Shown here: piece after piece, positions 56,515 to 64,000 of the stretch
How positions within the stretch are numbered: the first letter of the stretch is position 1
Layout of the letters: each line of letters opens with the position of its first letter
Source: JAFEDN01 sp963832945
GTDB taxonomy: Bacteria; Pseudomonadota; Gammaproteobacteria; Coxiellales; Coxiellaceae
Direction of reading: 5' to 3'
DNA: 64,000 nt
Assembly (NCBI GenBank): GCA_963832945.1
Contig: CAWHVV010000004.1
Coordinates: 62,001 to 126,000 of the forward strand
Program-made: the position numbers and the translations under genes
The notes under the pieces: generated by a model
Databases searched by the model: none
Told to the model about the DNA's origin: nothing
The model's input: the letters and a program-made list of their open reading frames with translations, nothing else

Positions 56515-57399
56515 ATGCATCAATTGATCGAATGTTTTTTAGCAGCGAATCGTCTGGCGGCTGCCGCGGGTTCTATTGTCAGTATCAGTCAGGAGCTGGA
56601 TCGAGAAGCGCTCGCGGTTTACGCTTATGCTCAAATGGAGGCAGCAAGGCGTCTGTGTGGAAAAAAAACAGACGCTCTTAACGCCCAGCGGGTTTTAAAA
56701 GATATTTTGGCTGTTTCCCTGACGCAAATTCTCTCGCAAACCGACCTGAACGAGCCGGTAGCCTATGCTCTGCTCAAAAAAGCTATTGACCGCTGGTGTC
56801 CCTGGCAGCTGTCTCAGCAGAAATCCTGTCTTTTACTGCAAAAAACTTTATTAACCTTGTTACCGGTAGTGCGGCAAAAACAAAAACTGGAGAAATTGTG
56901 CCGTGACTATCGGACTCATCTCAAAATTGAGATAGAAAAATACTCGCATGATGATCCCACTCAGGCGCGTATTGCCGCAACCTATGGCCAAACATTATTA
57001 TTTGGCGCTCCTCCGGCGCAAGGGCGGGCGCAAGTGAAACAGGTTTATGATTCTCGTTCCGTCATTGACCGGATAGCGATCGAGCCTGCAAATTATCAAT
57101 CGAATGACAGCTCACCATTGGGCGTTGTACTGAATAAATACCGGGTGGTTAGCGCGCTTCAGAACACTCTGAAAACTCCTATAAAATCAGCTCCCGCACA
57201 ATTGCAGGATTTTCGCCGGACTTTCGACAAAGAGCGCGCGGTGATTGAAAAAAACCGCGACAGCATGGGAATGAAATTTATCAAAGTGGTCGCCACAGCG
57301 TTATCTTTAGGTCTGGCTTATATTTGTGGGATCTGGCAAGTAGAAGGTAAAGTCGTAACCGATAATATTCAGCGCAGCCTCCATCTCCAGACCCCATAA
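56515..57399 (+). CDS. Orphan protein with C-terminal membrane helix, 294 aa
   Basis: Not recognised. I chose the ATG at 56515 because GGAG lies six bases upstream; in-frame starts at 56503 and 56509 are also possible. The first 150 residues are Ala/Leu/Gln-rich helices (FLAANRLAAAAGSIVSISQELDREALAVYAYAQMEAARRL). A membrane segment near 260-283 (VVATALSLGLAYICGIW) leaves a short tail. It is divergent from fis and ends 80 bp before MITE copy K. Confidence 0.75.
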   Translation: MHQLIECFLAANRLAAAAGSIVSISQELDREALAVYAYAQMEAARRLCGKKTDALNAQRVLKDILAVSLTQILSQTDLNEPVAYALLKKAIDRWCPWQLSQQKSCLLLQKTLLTLLPVVRQKQKLEKLCRDYRTHLKIEIEKYSHDDPTQARIAATYGQTLLFGAPPAQGRAQVKQVYDSRSVIDRIAIEPANYQSNDSSPLGVVLNKYRVVSALQNTLKTPIKSAPAQLQDFRRTFDKERAVIEKNRDSMGMKFIKVVATALSLGLAYICGIWQVEGKVVTDNIQRSLHLQTP

Positions 57400-57478
57400 A
57401 TTTCGCGAGGGGGGCGCGATTTTCCCCCTTTAAACTTCACAGGCTGCGATTTGGTGAGAACCCTGCAGGCAGCGCACC

Positions 57479-57696
57479 CAGCAATTCCCGCTAAAGGAAA
57501 AAACAGCCATATCCGCATGAAATATTGAAATAAATATTTTTCAATATAAATATTTTTCGCAGAAAATGCCCTACGCTATGGGGGATCGCAAGGGGGAGTT
57601 GCGCGTAGCGACTCCCCCTTCATTCCGAGCATCGGCTTCGCCGAGCGCAGGATCAAAACAGGAAGCGGCTACCGCTGTACTCAGCGGGAGCCGCTG
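57479..57696 (-). mobile_element. Hairpin repeat (MITE-like), copy K, with 9-bp target duplication
   Basis: 218 bp, reverse orientation. Flanked exactly by CAGCGCACC on both sides (57470-57478 and 57697-57705), a clean 9-bp target-site duplication. The right-hand end hairpin is changed in both arms (GCGGCT with AGCCGC instead of GCAATT with AATTGC), so base pairing is kept. It inserted into the 3' end of serA and now supplies its last four codons and stop. Confidence 0.93.
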
Positions 57697-58853
57697 CAGC
57701 GCACCTGAATCACCTGATTGATGGACATAATTTCTTTAAGCAAATGCTCGCTGACCTGTCCCTCGATATCAATCAAAGTGTAAGCGATTTCATCGCGGGA
57801 TTTATTGATTAAATCAATAATATTTAAGTTTGCCGCAGCCAGTTTTGTGGAAATTTGCGCGACCATATTCGGTACGTTGGCGTTCACAATCGCCAACCGC
57901 GCGCCCTTATTAATAGGCATTTCTACCGTGGGAAAGTTGACGGAATTGACGATGACACCCTGTTCCAAAAAATCGCGTAGCTGTTTGACGGCCATGATTG
58001 CGCAGGTTTCTTCGGCTTCCCGGGTAGAGGCGCCCAAATGCGGGAGGCTGATCACGCGAGGGTGATCTTTTAGCAGGGAGCAGGGGAAATCACAGACATA
58101 AGCATATAATCGCCGGGCTTCTAACGCTTCCCGTAAAGCAGTTTTTTCAATAATGCCGTCGCGTGCAAAATTCAGCAGGATCATCTGCGGTTTTGCCAAC
58201 TGCAAACGTTTGGCGTTGATCAAATGTTTGGTTTCGGCGTTTAACGGTACGTGCACGCTGATAAAATCCGCACGTTTCATGATGTCATCAAAGTGAGTGA
58301 CTTCTTCTACCGTCGCGGATAATTCCCACGCCCGTTTAATGGCTATACTGGGATCGTAACCGATAACATTCATGCCCAGTGCTACCGCCGCATTGGCCAC
58401 TTTTACGCCGATGCTGCCTAAACCCACCACTCCGAGAGTCTTGCCCGGCAATTCAAAACCCGCGAATTGTTTTTTTTCTTTTTCAACCTGGGTATTGATA
58501 GCAGCGTCATCACCACTGAGACTGCGGCTGTAGTGCCAGGCATGACAAAGATTACGACACGCCATTAACATGCCTGCGATAACCAGCTCCTTCACCGCAT
58601 TGGCGTTGGCGCCGGGAGTATTAAACACTGGAATCCCGAGACGCGTCAGTTTTTCAACCGGAATATTGTTAACGCCTGCTCCTGCCCGCGCCACCGCTTT
58701 CAGGGTAGCCGGTAAAGGTAAATCATGCATTATTGCTGAACGCACTAAAATGGCGTCCGGAGAAGGCATCTGATTACCCACTTTATAAATTTCACTCGAT
58801 AATTGATTCAGGCCTATGGGATCAATAGCGTTTAAAGTTTGAATTTGATACAT
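57681..58853 (-). CDS. serA: D-3-phosphoglycerate dehydrogenase
   Basis: 390 aa. NAD-binding motif VVGLGSIGVKVANAAVALG (about 145-165), catalytic region LLNFARDGIIEKTAL and LPHLGASTREAE (the family His), and a C-terminal ACT domain (LAIVNANVPNMVAQISTKLAAANLNIIDL...) for serine feedback. It is the first step of serine synthesis. The original C-terminus was cut by MITE copy K: in the empty site the frame would read VRC-LQGSHQIAACEV then TAA (398 aa); now it reads VRC-SGSR and stops. The lost tail is outside the ACT core, so activity probably remains. serC lies 20 bp upstream in the same direction. Confidence 0.94.
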   Translation of the reverse strand: MYQIQTLNAIDPIGLNQLSSEIYKVGNQMPSPDAILVRSAIMHDLPLPATLKAVARAGAGVNNIPVEKLTRLGIPVFNTPGANANAVKELVIAGMLMACRNLCHAWHYSRSLSGDDAAINTQVEKEKKQFAGFELPGKTLGVVGLGSIGVKVANAAVALGMNVIGYDPSIAIKRAWELSATVEEVTHFDDIMKRADFISVHVPLNAETKHLINAKRLQLAKPQMILLNFARDGIIEKTALREALEARRLYAYVCDFPCSLLKDHPRVISLPHLGASTREAEETCAIMAVKQLRDFLEQGVIVNSVNFPTVEMPINKGARLAIVNANVPNMVAQISTKLAAANLNIIDLINKSRDEIAYTLIDIEGQVSEHLLKEIMSINQVIQVRCSGSR

Positions 58854-58873
58854 GATTTTTTCCTGTAATAAAT

Positions 58874-59956
58874 TTAAATTTGATGATCGGCGAAATCCTT
58901 CATGAACTGGATTAACGCATCGACTCCCGCTTCAGGCATGGCATTGTAAATACTGGCGCGCATGCCGCCCACCAGCCGATGACCTTTCAGATTAGTGAGT
59001 CCTGCCTGTTCGGCTTCGGCTAAAAATTTGTCGTCCAGTTGCGGGTTTTGCAGGCTAAACGGTACATTCATCCACGAGCGGCATTCGGAGTGAACACTAT
59101 TGCTGTAAAATTCATGACGATCGATAAACTGATACAGTCTGGTTGCCTTGCGCTGATTTTGTATCGCCATCATTGGCAATCCGCCCTGACGTTTCAGCCA
59201 GGAAAAGACTAATCCAGCCAGATACCAGCTATAAGTAGCCGGTGTGTTGTAGCAGGATTTATTTTTCGCCTGCATTCGGTAATTGTAAAGAACCGGAGTT
59301 TCGGAGGAAGGTTCCTGCAATAAATCATCGCGCACAATGACTATGGTAAGCCCGGCGGGACCAATATTTTTTTGTGCGCCCGCATAAATAACGCCATATG
59401 CGTTGACGTCAAGCGGACGGGAAAGTAGCGTCGATGACATATCCGCGACTAATGGCACTGCTCCCGTGGCGGGAATCGAATGAAATTCCACGCCGTCTAT
59501 GGTTTCGTTGGGAGTGTAGTGTACATAAGAGGCCTGAGGGTTGAGTGACCAGGTTTCATAAGCGGGAATGCGTACCGATTGGCCTTTTTCGGTTTTGGCG
59601 GCGATATTGACCGACCCGAAGCGCTGGCCCTCAGCGATCGCCTTTTGCGACCATTGTCCGGTTTCAATATAGTCAGCGGTTTTTTTTCCACCCATCAGAT
59701 TGAGGGGAACCATCGAAAATTGTGTGGAAGCGCCGCCGGACAGGAACAGTACCTGGTAATTGGCAGGTATTCCCAGTAATTCGCGCAGATCGGCTTCGGC
59801 CTGTTCGGCTATTTGGGTAAATTCTTTACCGCGATGGCTTAATTCCATAACCGACATTCCGGTTGATTGCCAATCCAGCATCTCTGCCTGAGCCTGTTCC
59901 AGCACTTCGAGGGGTAGCATGGCGGGACCAGGACTGAAATTAAAAATACGTTGCAT
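58874..59956 (-). CDS. serC: Phosphoserine aminotransferase
   Basis: 360 aa, full length. A class V PLP enzyme: FNFSPGPAMLPLEVLEQAQAEM, SGGASTQFSMVPLNL and the PLP-lysine in VIYAGAQKNIGPAGLTIV. It converts phosphohydroxypyruvate to phosphoserine (and serves in pyridoxal synthesis). It is first gene of serCA, divergent from serB across a 90-bp gap that must hold both promoters. Confidence 0.97.
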   Translation of the reverse strand: MQRIFNFSPGPAMLPLEVLEQAQAEMLDWQSTGMSVMELSHRGKEFTQIAEQAEADLRELLGIPANYQVLFLSGGASTQFSMVPLNLMGGKKTADYIETGQWSQKAIAEGQRFGSVNIAAKTEKGQSVRIPAYETWSLNPQASYVHYTPNETIDGVEFHSIPATGAVPLVADMSSTLLSRPLDVNAYGVIYAGAQKNIGPAGLTIVIVRDDLLQEPSSETPVLYNYRMQAKNKSCYNTPATYSWYLAGLVFSWLKRQGGLPMMAIQNQRKATRLYQFIDRHEFYSNSVHSECRSWMNVPFSLQNPQLDDKFLAEAEQAGLTNLKGHRLVGGMRASIYNAMPEAGVDALIQFMKDFADHQI

Positions 59957-60046
59957 AAATTCTCCAAACGGGTTGCGTGATAGACTGCTTCGGGCTTATA
60001 TTGATCATTTTTTCTTATTTAGTACTGAAAAGCAAGGAGAAAACGC

Positions 60047-60754
60047 ATGCCGTCCCATTACGATGAACTGTCTGTTCCAGTCGATGCCGTTATTTTTGAT
60101 TGCGATGGTACGTTAACCCATATAGAGGGCATCGATGAGCTGGCCAGAATGAACGGTGTCGGAAGTCAGGTGACGGAATTGACCGCCGAGGCGATGGGAG
60201 GTTCGGGCCTGAGTCCGTCTCTATTTCAGGAACGGCTTAATCTGGTTTTGCCGGAAGCTGCGCAGGTGACGGCGCTGGGTGATATTTATTTCCAAAACCG
60301 GACGCCTGATCTGTTGCCGGTCATTCAAACTCTGCAGGGACTTGGCAAAGCGGTCTACATCGTATCCGCCGGGCTGAGTCCTGCTGTTATAGGTTTTGGA
60401 AGGTTATTGTCGATAGATTCTGCTCATATTTTCGCGGTCGATATATATTTTGACGACGCCGGCAATTATCGTGATTTTGATCATCACTCGCCGCTGATTC
60501 ATGCCGATGGAAAACGCGCTGTTGTCCGGCAGCTCAGTCAGCGCCATCCGCGAACAGTATATGTGGGGGATGGTTTAAATGATTACGCCGTTTATGATTT
60601 AGTGACTCGATTTGTGGGATACGGCGGAGCATTTTACCGGGAATCCATCGCACAGCGTTGTCGGTATTATCTTAAAGCCCCCTCCATGGCGCCGTTATTG
60701 CCGCTGTGCCTAACCAGCGAGGAAATCAACCGGCTGGAAGTGGGTTCGCAGTAA
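60047..60754 (+). CDS. serB: HAD-family phosphoserine phosphatase
   Basis: 235 aa. HAD motif I is IFDCDGTLT (Asp18 and Asp20), motif II is IVSAG, and GDGLND gives the last motif. ELARMNGVGSQVTELTAEAMGG is the cap region of the SerB type. It would remove phosphate from phosphoserine, the last step of serine synthesis, which fits its place next to serC and serA. A good ribosome site (AAGGAG) precedes the ATG. Motif I reads DCDGT rather than the classical DMDST, so some caution on substrate is warranted. Confidence 0.88.
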   Translation: MPSHYDELSVPVDAVIFDCDGTLTHIEGIDELARMNGVGSQVTELTAEAMGGSGLSPSLFQERLNLVLPEAAQVTALGDIYFQNRTPDLLPVIQTLQGLGKAVYIVSAGLSPAVIGFGRLLSIDSAHIFAVDIYFDDAGNYRDFDHHSPLIHADGKRAVVRQLSQRHPRTVYVGDGLNDYAVYDLVTRFVGYGGAFYRESIAQRCRYYLKAPSMAPLLPLCLTSEEINRLEVGSQ

Positions 60755-60799
60755 TGTTAAAGTGAAACAGAATTGAATAATTAAAAATGGAACGACAAC

Positions 60800-62917
60800 A
60801 TGAAAGAAATTTATAACCGGTTATTTTCCACTCAGAGTAAAATTTATCTAGAGCTTCTCGTTAAAGACTTCATGAACACCACCTGGGCAATACTAACCGG
60901 CGCCGCTTTATACAAAACCCAAGATCCCATTGACGAATCGCAAACCATGTGCCCTATAGAATTTGGTTATACGAATAAGACATTCGATTTGAGTGCCAGT
61001 ACTTCCACAACAGATAGAGTGTATGCCATTACGTTTCAGTCATTAGTGCTTGCCACTGTCATAGCTACTCCCCTCGCTTTGTGTCTGATTAAAAAATTCC
61101 GCACTAAAAACGCCTCAATTAACTCTGATGAAAAACGTCTGGCAAAATCCGCGGAAGTTATGGAATCTTTAGATGAGGTTCATGCACAGACTGCTTACGA
61201 CTGGATGGAATTTCACAGCATCTCATTTATGCTGGGCCCAAACCTTGCATGCACACTCATTCTTTTAGGCGAATCATGGGGGCTGCTGGATCAAATAATA
61301 TCATTTTTTTTTGGTGAAAACTTAAGTATAGAAGAACAGGTCAAAAAATTTCAATTTATTTACATGACGCTTGGAATGGCGGGCCTCGTAATTAGTTTCA
61401 TGTATATGTTTGATCTAAGTCGTAGACGAACACAGGCGTTCTTTGACAGGGTCAGTAATCATGCCACTGAAATAACATGGCAAGAGTTGCAATCCTATAA
61501 AGTATCTCCCATTATCATGCGTGTTAAGGGGCTATCAGTTTTAATTCTCGCGATACTCTTACCTGGTCTAATGGGAAGTATAAAACATCTTTCAAGGCAT
61601 GCGCGCACCATATCAACCGCATACTATGCTATCATTTTTATAACAATACAAATGATAAAGACGATAGCAGCCTCACAGAATTCTCAGGTGGAACATGAAA
61701 GAAAAGCTCTGGTTAAGTCGCATCAAGTAGCGATCGAATCGGTTAGTAGGCTGGCTAATCGCATTGAGGCGACAAGAGATAGCCATGGTCTGCTATGCCT
61801 GCAGGCGTTTAACCGCAGTTTATCCGGCTTTCCCCTTCATATTTGGTTCCCTGTCATGGCTGCTTTTTGTAAAAGAGAATGGGGTTATAATCCATTATAT
61901 ATTGATTCCGGGGAATATAAAATACAGATGATTCCAATGGAAACCCAACGTGTGAGTAACACAGCCTGGCAGTCGTTTTTTTATCAAATACAGGAACTCA
62001 TGCGCAGAAAAAAGATTTGCAAAGATTTCACACTAAATGGAAATTTGTTTTTTGAAGAATATTTTCATATCCCCAATGCCATTAAATTAATGCCTAATTA
62101 TAAAGATATTGGCGAAACAACTTTTACGCTGCAATTCGATCTGACTTCGATGGATGAAACGCAGCAGGAAACAATAGCAGAGATTATGCGTAAAGTGATA
62201 GTCGATACTGAAATAACTAACTTGCAGGGCATACTGAACATCGATCTTACTGGTCAAATTAGTCATCAGCAATTTAAGCAAATTCGTCTTCAATTGGAAA
62301 AAGAATTTAAAACAATTCCTAAAGTTAAAAAATATTCATCCGGTAATAATGAATTTCATTATTTTAATCCCAGTCAAATTTACTGGAAACCCAAAAAGCT
62401 TAAAAAACAAAAAGCTTTTGAAGAGAAAACGGAAGAAAAAAGAACCATCACCCACTTGTTTGTGCCAACGCCTATTTTTTTTGGTGAGACGTTTGGCGCT
62501 TTTGACCCGCGCGATTCCGGCTGTCTGATTAAACCCTTGCCCGGTGGTCCGCCTAATACTTTTATAACCATGCACCCGGCGTTACGAGAAAAACTCAGGG
62601 AGAACAAATATGAAGAAGAGATCGAATGGTTCACTGAATCTTATGATCAAACAATCCATAAGCCGCCAAAAATTATGAAAGCTCACGAAGAAGTGAGCGC
62701 TGATGGAAGCATTCCAATTTTAAAACTCCGCTTTAAAGAAAGCAGCGAAAGTCGCGCAACCTGTAATCAATGGGGGCAAGTCAAACAGCAGGGAAAAACT
62801 TTTACTTTATATATAGTCGATGAGTATTACGATAAATTGCACAAGCGCACAATTCACGCCGGCGCTACTGCTCATCGAATAGCGGAAAAACAGCAAAGGC
62901 TTGACTTTACTCTTTAA
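60800..62917 (+). CDS. Large orphan membrane protein, 705 aa
   Basis: No family recognised. Membrane segments lie near residues 75-95, 130-155, 175-205, 235-260 and 270-295 (ITFQSLVLATVIATPLALCL, MLGPNLACTLILLGESW, YMTLGMAGLVISFMYMF, LSVLILAILLPGLMGSI, TAYYAIIFITIQMIK). After that comes a soluble, charged C-terminal part of about 400 residues ending IHAGATAHRIAEKQQRLDFTL. The overall plan (N-terminal membrane bundle, long cytosolic tail, no signal peptide) resembles secreted membrane effectors but proves nothing. AT-rich, probably single-gene. Confidence 0.7.
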   Translation: MKEIYNRLFSTQSKIYLELLVKDFMNTTWAILTGAALYKTQDPIDESQTMCPIEFGYTNKTFDLSASTSTTDRVYAITFQSLVLATVIATPLALCLIKKFRTKNASINSDEKRLAKSAEVMESLDEVHAQTAYDWMEFHSISFMLGPNLACTLILLGESWGLLDQIISFFFGENLSIEEQVKKFQFIYMTLGMAGLVISFMYMFDLSRRRTQAFFDRVSNHATEITWQELQSYKVSPIIMRVKGLSVLILAILLPGLMGSIKHLSRHARTISTAYYAIIFITIQMIKTIAASQNSQVEHERKALVKSHQVAIESVSRLANRIEATRDSHGLLCLQAFNRSLSGFPLHIWFPVMAAFCKREWGYNPLYIDSGEYKIQMIPMETQRVSNTAWQSFFYQIQELMRRKKICKDFTLNGNLFFEEYFHIPNAIKLMPNYKDIGETTFTLQFDLTSMDETQQETIAEIMRKVIVDTEITNLQGILNIDLTGQISHQQFKQIRLQLEKEFKTIPKVKKYSSGNNEFHYFNPSQIYWKPKKLKKQKAFEEKTEEKRTITHLFVPTPIFFGETFGAFDPRDSGCLIKPLPGGPPNTFITMHPALREKLRENKYEEEIEWFTESYDQTIHKPPKIMKAHEEVSADGSIPILKLRFKESSESRATCNQWGQVKQQGKTFTLYIVDEYYDKLHKRTIHAGATAHRIAEKQQRLDFTL

Positions 62918-62951
62918 AATATCGCTTTGCGTTTAAGACGACGAGTGATCC

Positions 62952-63356
62952 CTAATTCCGGTGTAATTTTAAAGATGGGGCAACAGCGGAAATTTTATTG
63001 AAATCTTCATCATTGTGAAACAGGATTAAATCATTTTCAATGGCTATTTGGGCAATAAAACAATCAATCGTACTGCGGATGGTAATCCCTTTGCGACGAC
63101 AGTCAAAATAGATTTTGGCGGCGGATTGATAACTGACAATATCATCTTTTAGGTGATAAAATCGCTGAGTTCCTAAATAATCTACCAGATAATTAAAATC
63201 GGATTTTGAAGCGGCTCCCTGTAATATTTCTTGATAAATTACTCCAGTAATACCAAAGGGTATTTCATCATCTAGCAATGTTGTGAAATATTTTGTCGTA
63301 GGATTGTTTTTATCCCGTAGATAATCAATCCAAACAGAAGTATCAATTAAAAACAT
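62952..63356 (-). CDS. vapC: PIN-domain toxin VapC
   Basis: 134 aa. The acidic residues of the PIN nuclease site are visible: Asp5 (MFLIDTSVWIDYL), Glu43 (YQEILQG), Asp98 (STIDCFIAQIA) and Asp116 (LFHNDEDF). VapC toxins cut RNA, often tRNA, when free of VapB. The ATG directly follows the vapB stop (TAG-ATG), so translation is coupled. It is complete and probably functional. Confidence 0.94.
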   Translation of the reverse strand: MFLIDTSVWIDYLRDKNNPTTKYFTTLLDDEIPFGITGVIYQEILQGAASKSDFNYLVDYLGTQRFYHLKDDIVSYQSAAKIYFDCRRKGITIRSTIDCFIAQIAIENDLILFHNDEDFNKISAVAPSLKLHRN

Positions 63357-63563
63357 CTATTCGGCCTTTTCTTTGCGCAGCGATTTATAATTATAATCTT
63401 CACGTAACTTAACTTTTCCACGTAAAACGCGCACATCGCGCCGCTTATGATTGGCGATAAATTCACGCAGCGCTAAATCAATAAGTTCCCGTTTGGTGGA
63501 CACCTGAGCATAATGAAATGCTTCTTTAACTAACTCATCATTAAGGACAATATTAGTACGCAT
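63357..63563 (-). CDS. vapB: Antitoxin VapB
   Basis: 68 aa from the ATG at 63563, which has a perfect AGGAGG seven bases upstream; a GTG two codons earlier is less likely. The N-terminus MRTNIVLNDELVKEAFHYAQ is a ribbon-helix-helix DNA-binding fold, and the basic, flexible C-terminus neutralises VapC. With the palindrome upstream it should repress its own operon. Confidence 0.9.
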   Translation of the reverse strand: MRTNIVLNDELVKEAFHYAQVSTKRELIDLALREFIANHKRRDVRVLRGKVKLREDYNYKSLRKEKAE

Positions 63564-63579
63564 AAACACACCTCCTAAA

Positions 63580-63595
63580 GTGTATTATAATACAC
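63580..63595. promoter_or_regulatory. vapBC operator with embedded -10 box
   Basis: GTGTATTATAATACAC is a perfect 16-bp palindrome. It contains TATAAT in both directions and lies 17 bp before the vapB start, so VapB-VapC binding here would block transcription. Confidence 0.75.
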
Positions 63596-63747
63596 ATAAA
63601 TAGAGAAAATTAACAGAGCGAAGTGTGTTCGGTTCAGGGCTGTCCCGAGTTTTATTATATTTTAATCATTGTCATGTGTATGTGAAAATATGTGGAGAGA
63701 TAACTAATCCCCCTCCGCGTTTGCTCTATGAGATCTGGCTCTTACTT

Positions 63748-64000
63748 TTATTCTGTGATCGGCATTGAGCCTTCGTTTAAGATGTCTAAATAATCCTGAT
63801 AAACATAGAGTTTATTTCGGGATTTTCCAGTGGCTTCTTTTATAATATTTAAATCTAATAAATGATGTAAAGATTTGTTAGTTGTCGGTAGGGAAATATT
63901 GCATTGTTGAGCTACTTTTTTAGCACTGCTGATAGGAAATTTTTGTAAAAATTGATAGATAGCCAGGGTAGAGACAGAGGCTTTACCAAAGTTTGCTATT
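63748..64000 (-). CDS. Fic-family protein, C-terminal end (cut by window edge)
   Basis: The minus-strand frame is open from the window end to a TAA at 63748-63750; about 83 residues are visible. They form a winged-helix tail: AIYQFLQKFPISSAKKVAQQ, ISLPTTNKSLHHLLDLNIIKEATGKSRNKLYVYQDYLDIL. The ATGKSRNKLYVYxDYLDIL ending is the usual tail of Fic proteins that AMPylate targets. The catalytic Fic domain would lie beyond the window. The gene is oriented toward vapBC. Confidence 0.75.
   Translation of the reverse strand, partial: IANFGKASVSTLAIYQFLQKFPISSAKKVAQQCNISLPTTNKSLHHLLDLNIIKEATGKSRNKLYVYQDYLDILNEGSMPITE

Noticed and set aside
928..57696. Repeats considered as a CRISPR array
   Set aside because: Copies are dispersed over 57 kb, in both orientations, about 200 bp long and with no spacers or cas genes.

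Overview
The window reads as chromosome of a gammaproteobacterium, most likely of the Legionellales/Coxiellaceae type. This is inferred from gene content, not from a database search: a thiC-thiO-thiS-thiG-thiDE-thiF operon under a TPP riboswitch, cyoABCD, nuoJKLMN, fis, gatCAB, and many AT-rich orphan genes of the kind seen in intracellular members of that group. Housekeeping genes are mostly intact. Between them lie orphan genes, toxin-like genes, broken genes and at least ten copies of one short repeat, which together suggest a genome in the course of reduction or host adaptation.

Layout. 1-6.6 kb: the end of a LysR regulator, an orphan gene, an AAA/DUF234 ATPase, gatB on the minus strand and a DUF2141 protein. 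6.7-10.6 kb: gatCA, a DUF4239 membrane protein and an AAA/DUF4143 ATPase. 10.7-18.9 kb: nuoJKLMN running into proBA. 18.9-23.2 kb: an AbiEi-type antitoxin remnant, a frameshifted membrane-protein gene and an APC permease. 23.2-29.1 kb: the thiamine operon, with frameshifts in thiG, thiDE and thiF. 29.2-33.2 kb: a protein with an F-box-like motif, a dipeptide epimerase with its permease, and a convergent gene that looks like a cholera/pertussis-type ADP-ribosyltransferase. 33.4-37.2 kb: cyoABCD. 37.7-42.3 kb: an orphan gene, two alpha/beta hydrolases and an FAD monooxygenase. 42.4-48.8 kb: mscL and a three-gene RND efflux system. 48.9-53.2 kb: a very large degraded reading frame. 53.4-55.9 kb: csbD, a tiny membrane peptide and a defective IS1634-type element. 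56.0-60.8 kb: fis, an orphan gene and the serine pathway serA-serC/serB. 60.8-64.0 kb: a large orphan membrane protein, vapBC and the 3' end of a Fic gene.

The most unusual system is the repeat. It is about 205-218 bp long, has terminal inverted repeats (CAGCAATTCCCG type) and is built of several strong hairpins. One copy (57479-57696) is flanked by a perfect 9-bp direct duplication, so it behaves as a small non-autonomous mobile element. The copies are wired into neighbouring genes: they supply the stop codon of serA and of the efflux fusion protein, the likely TTG start of the efflux outer-membrane gene, and the -35 box of the gatCA promoter. The second notable item is the putative ADP-ribosyltransferase at 32348-33220.
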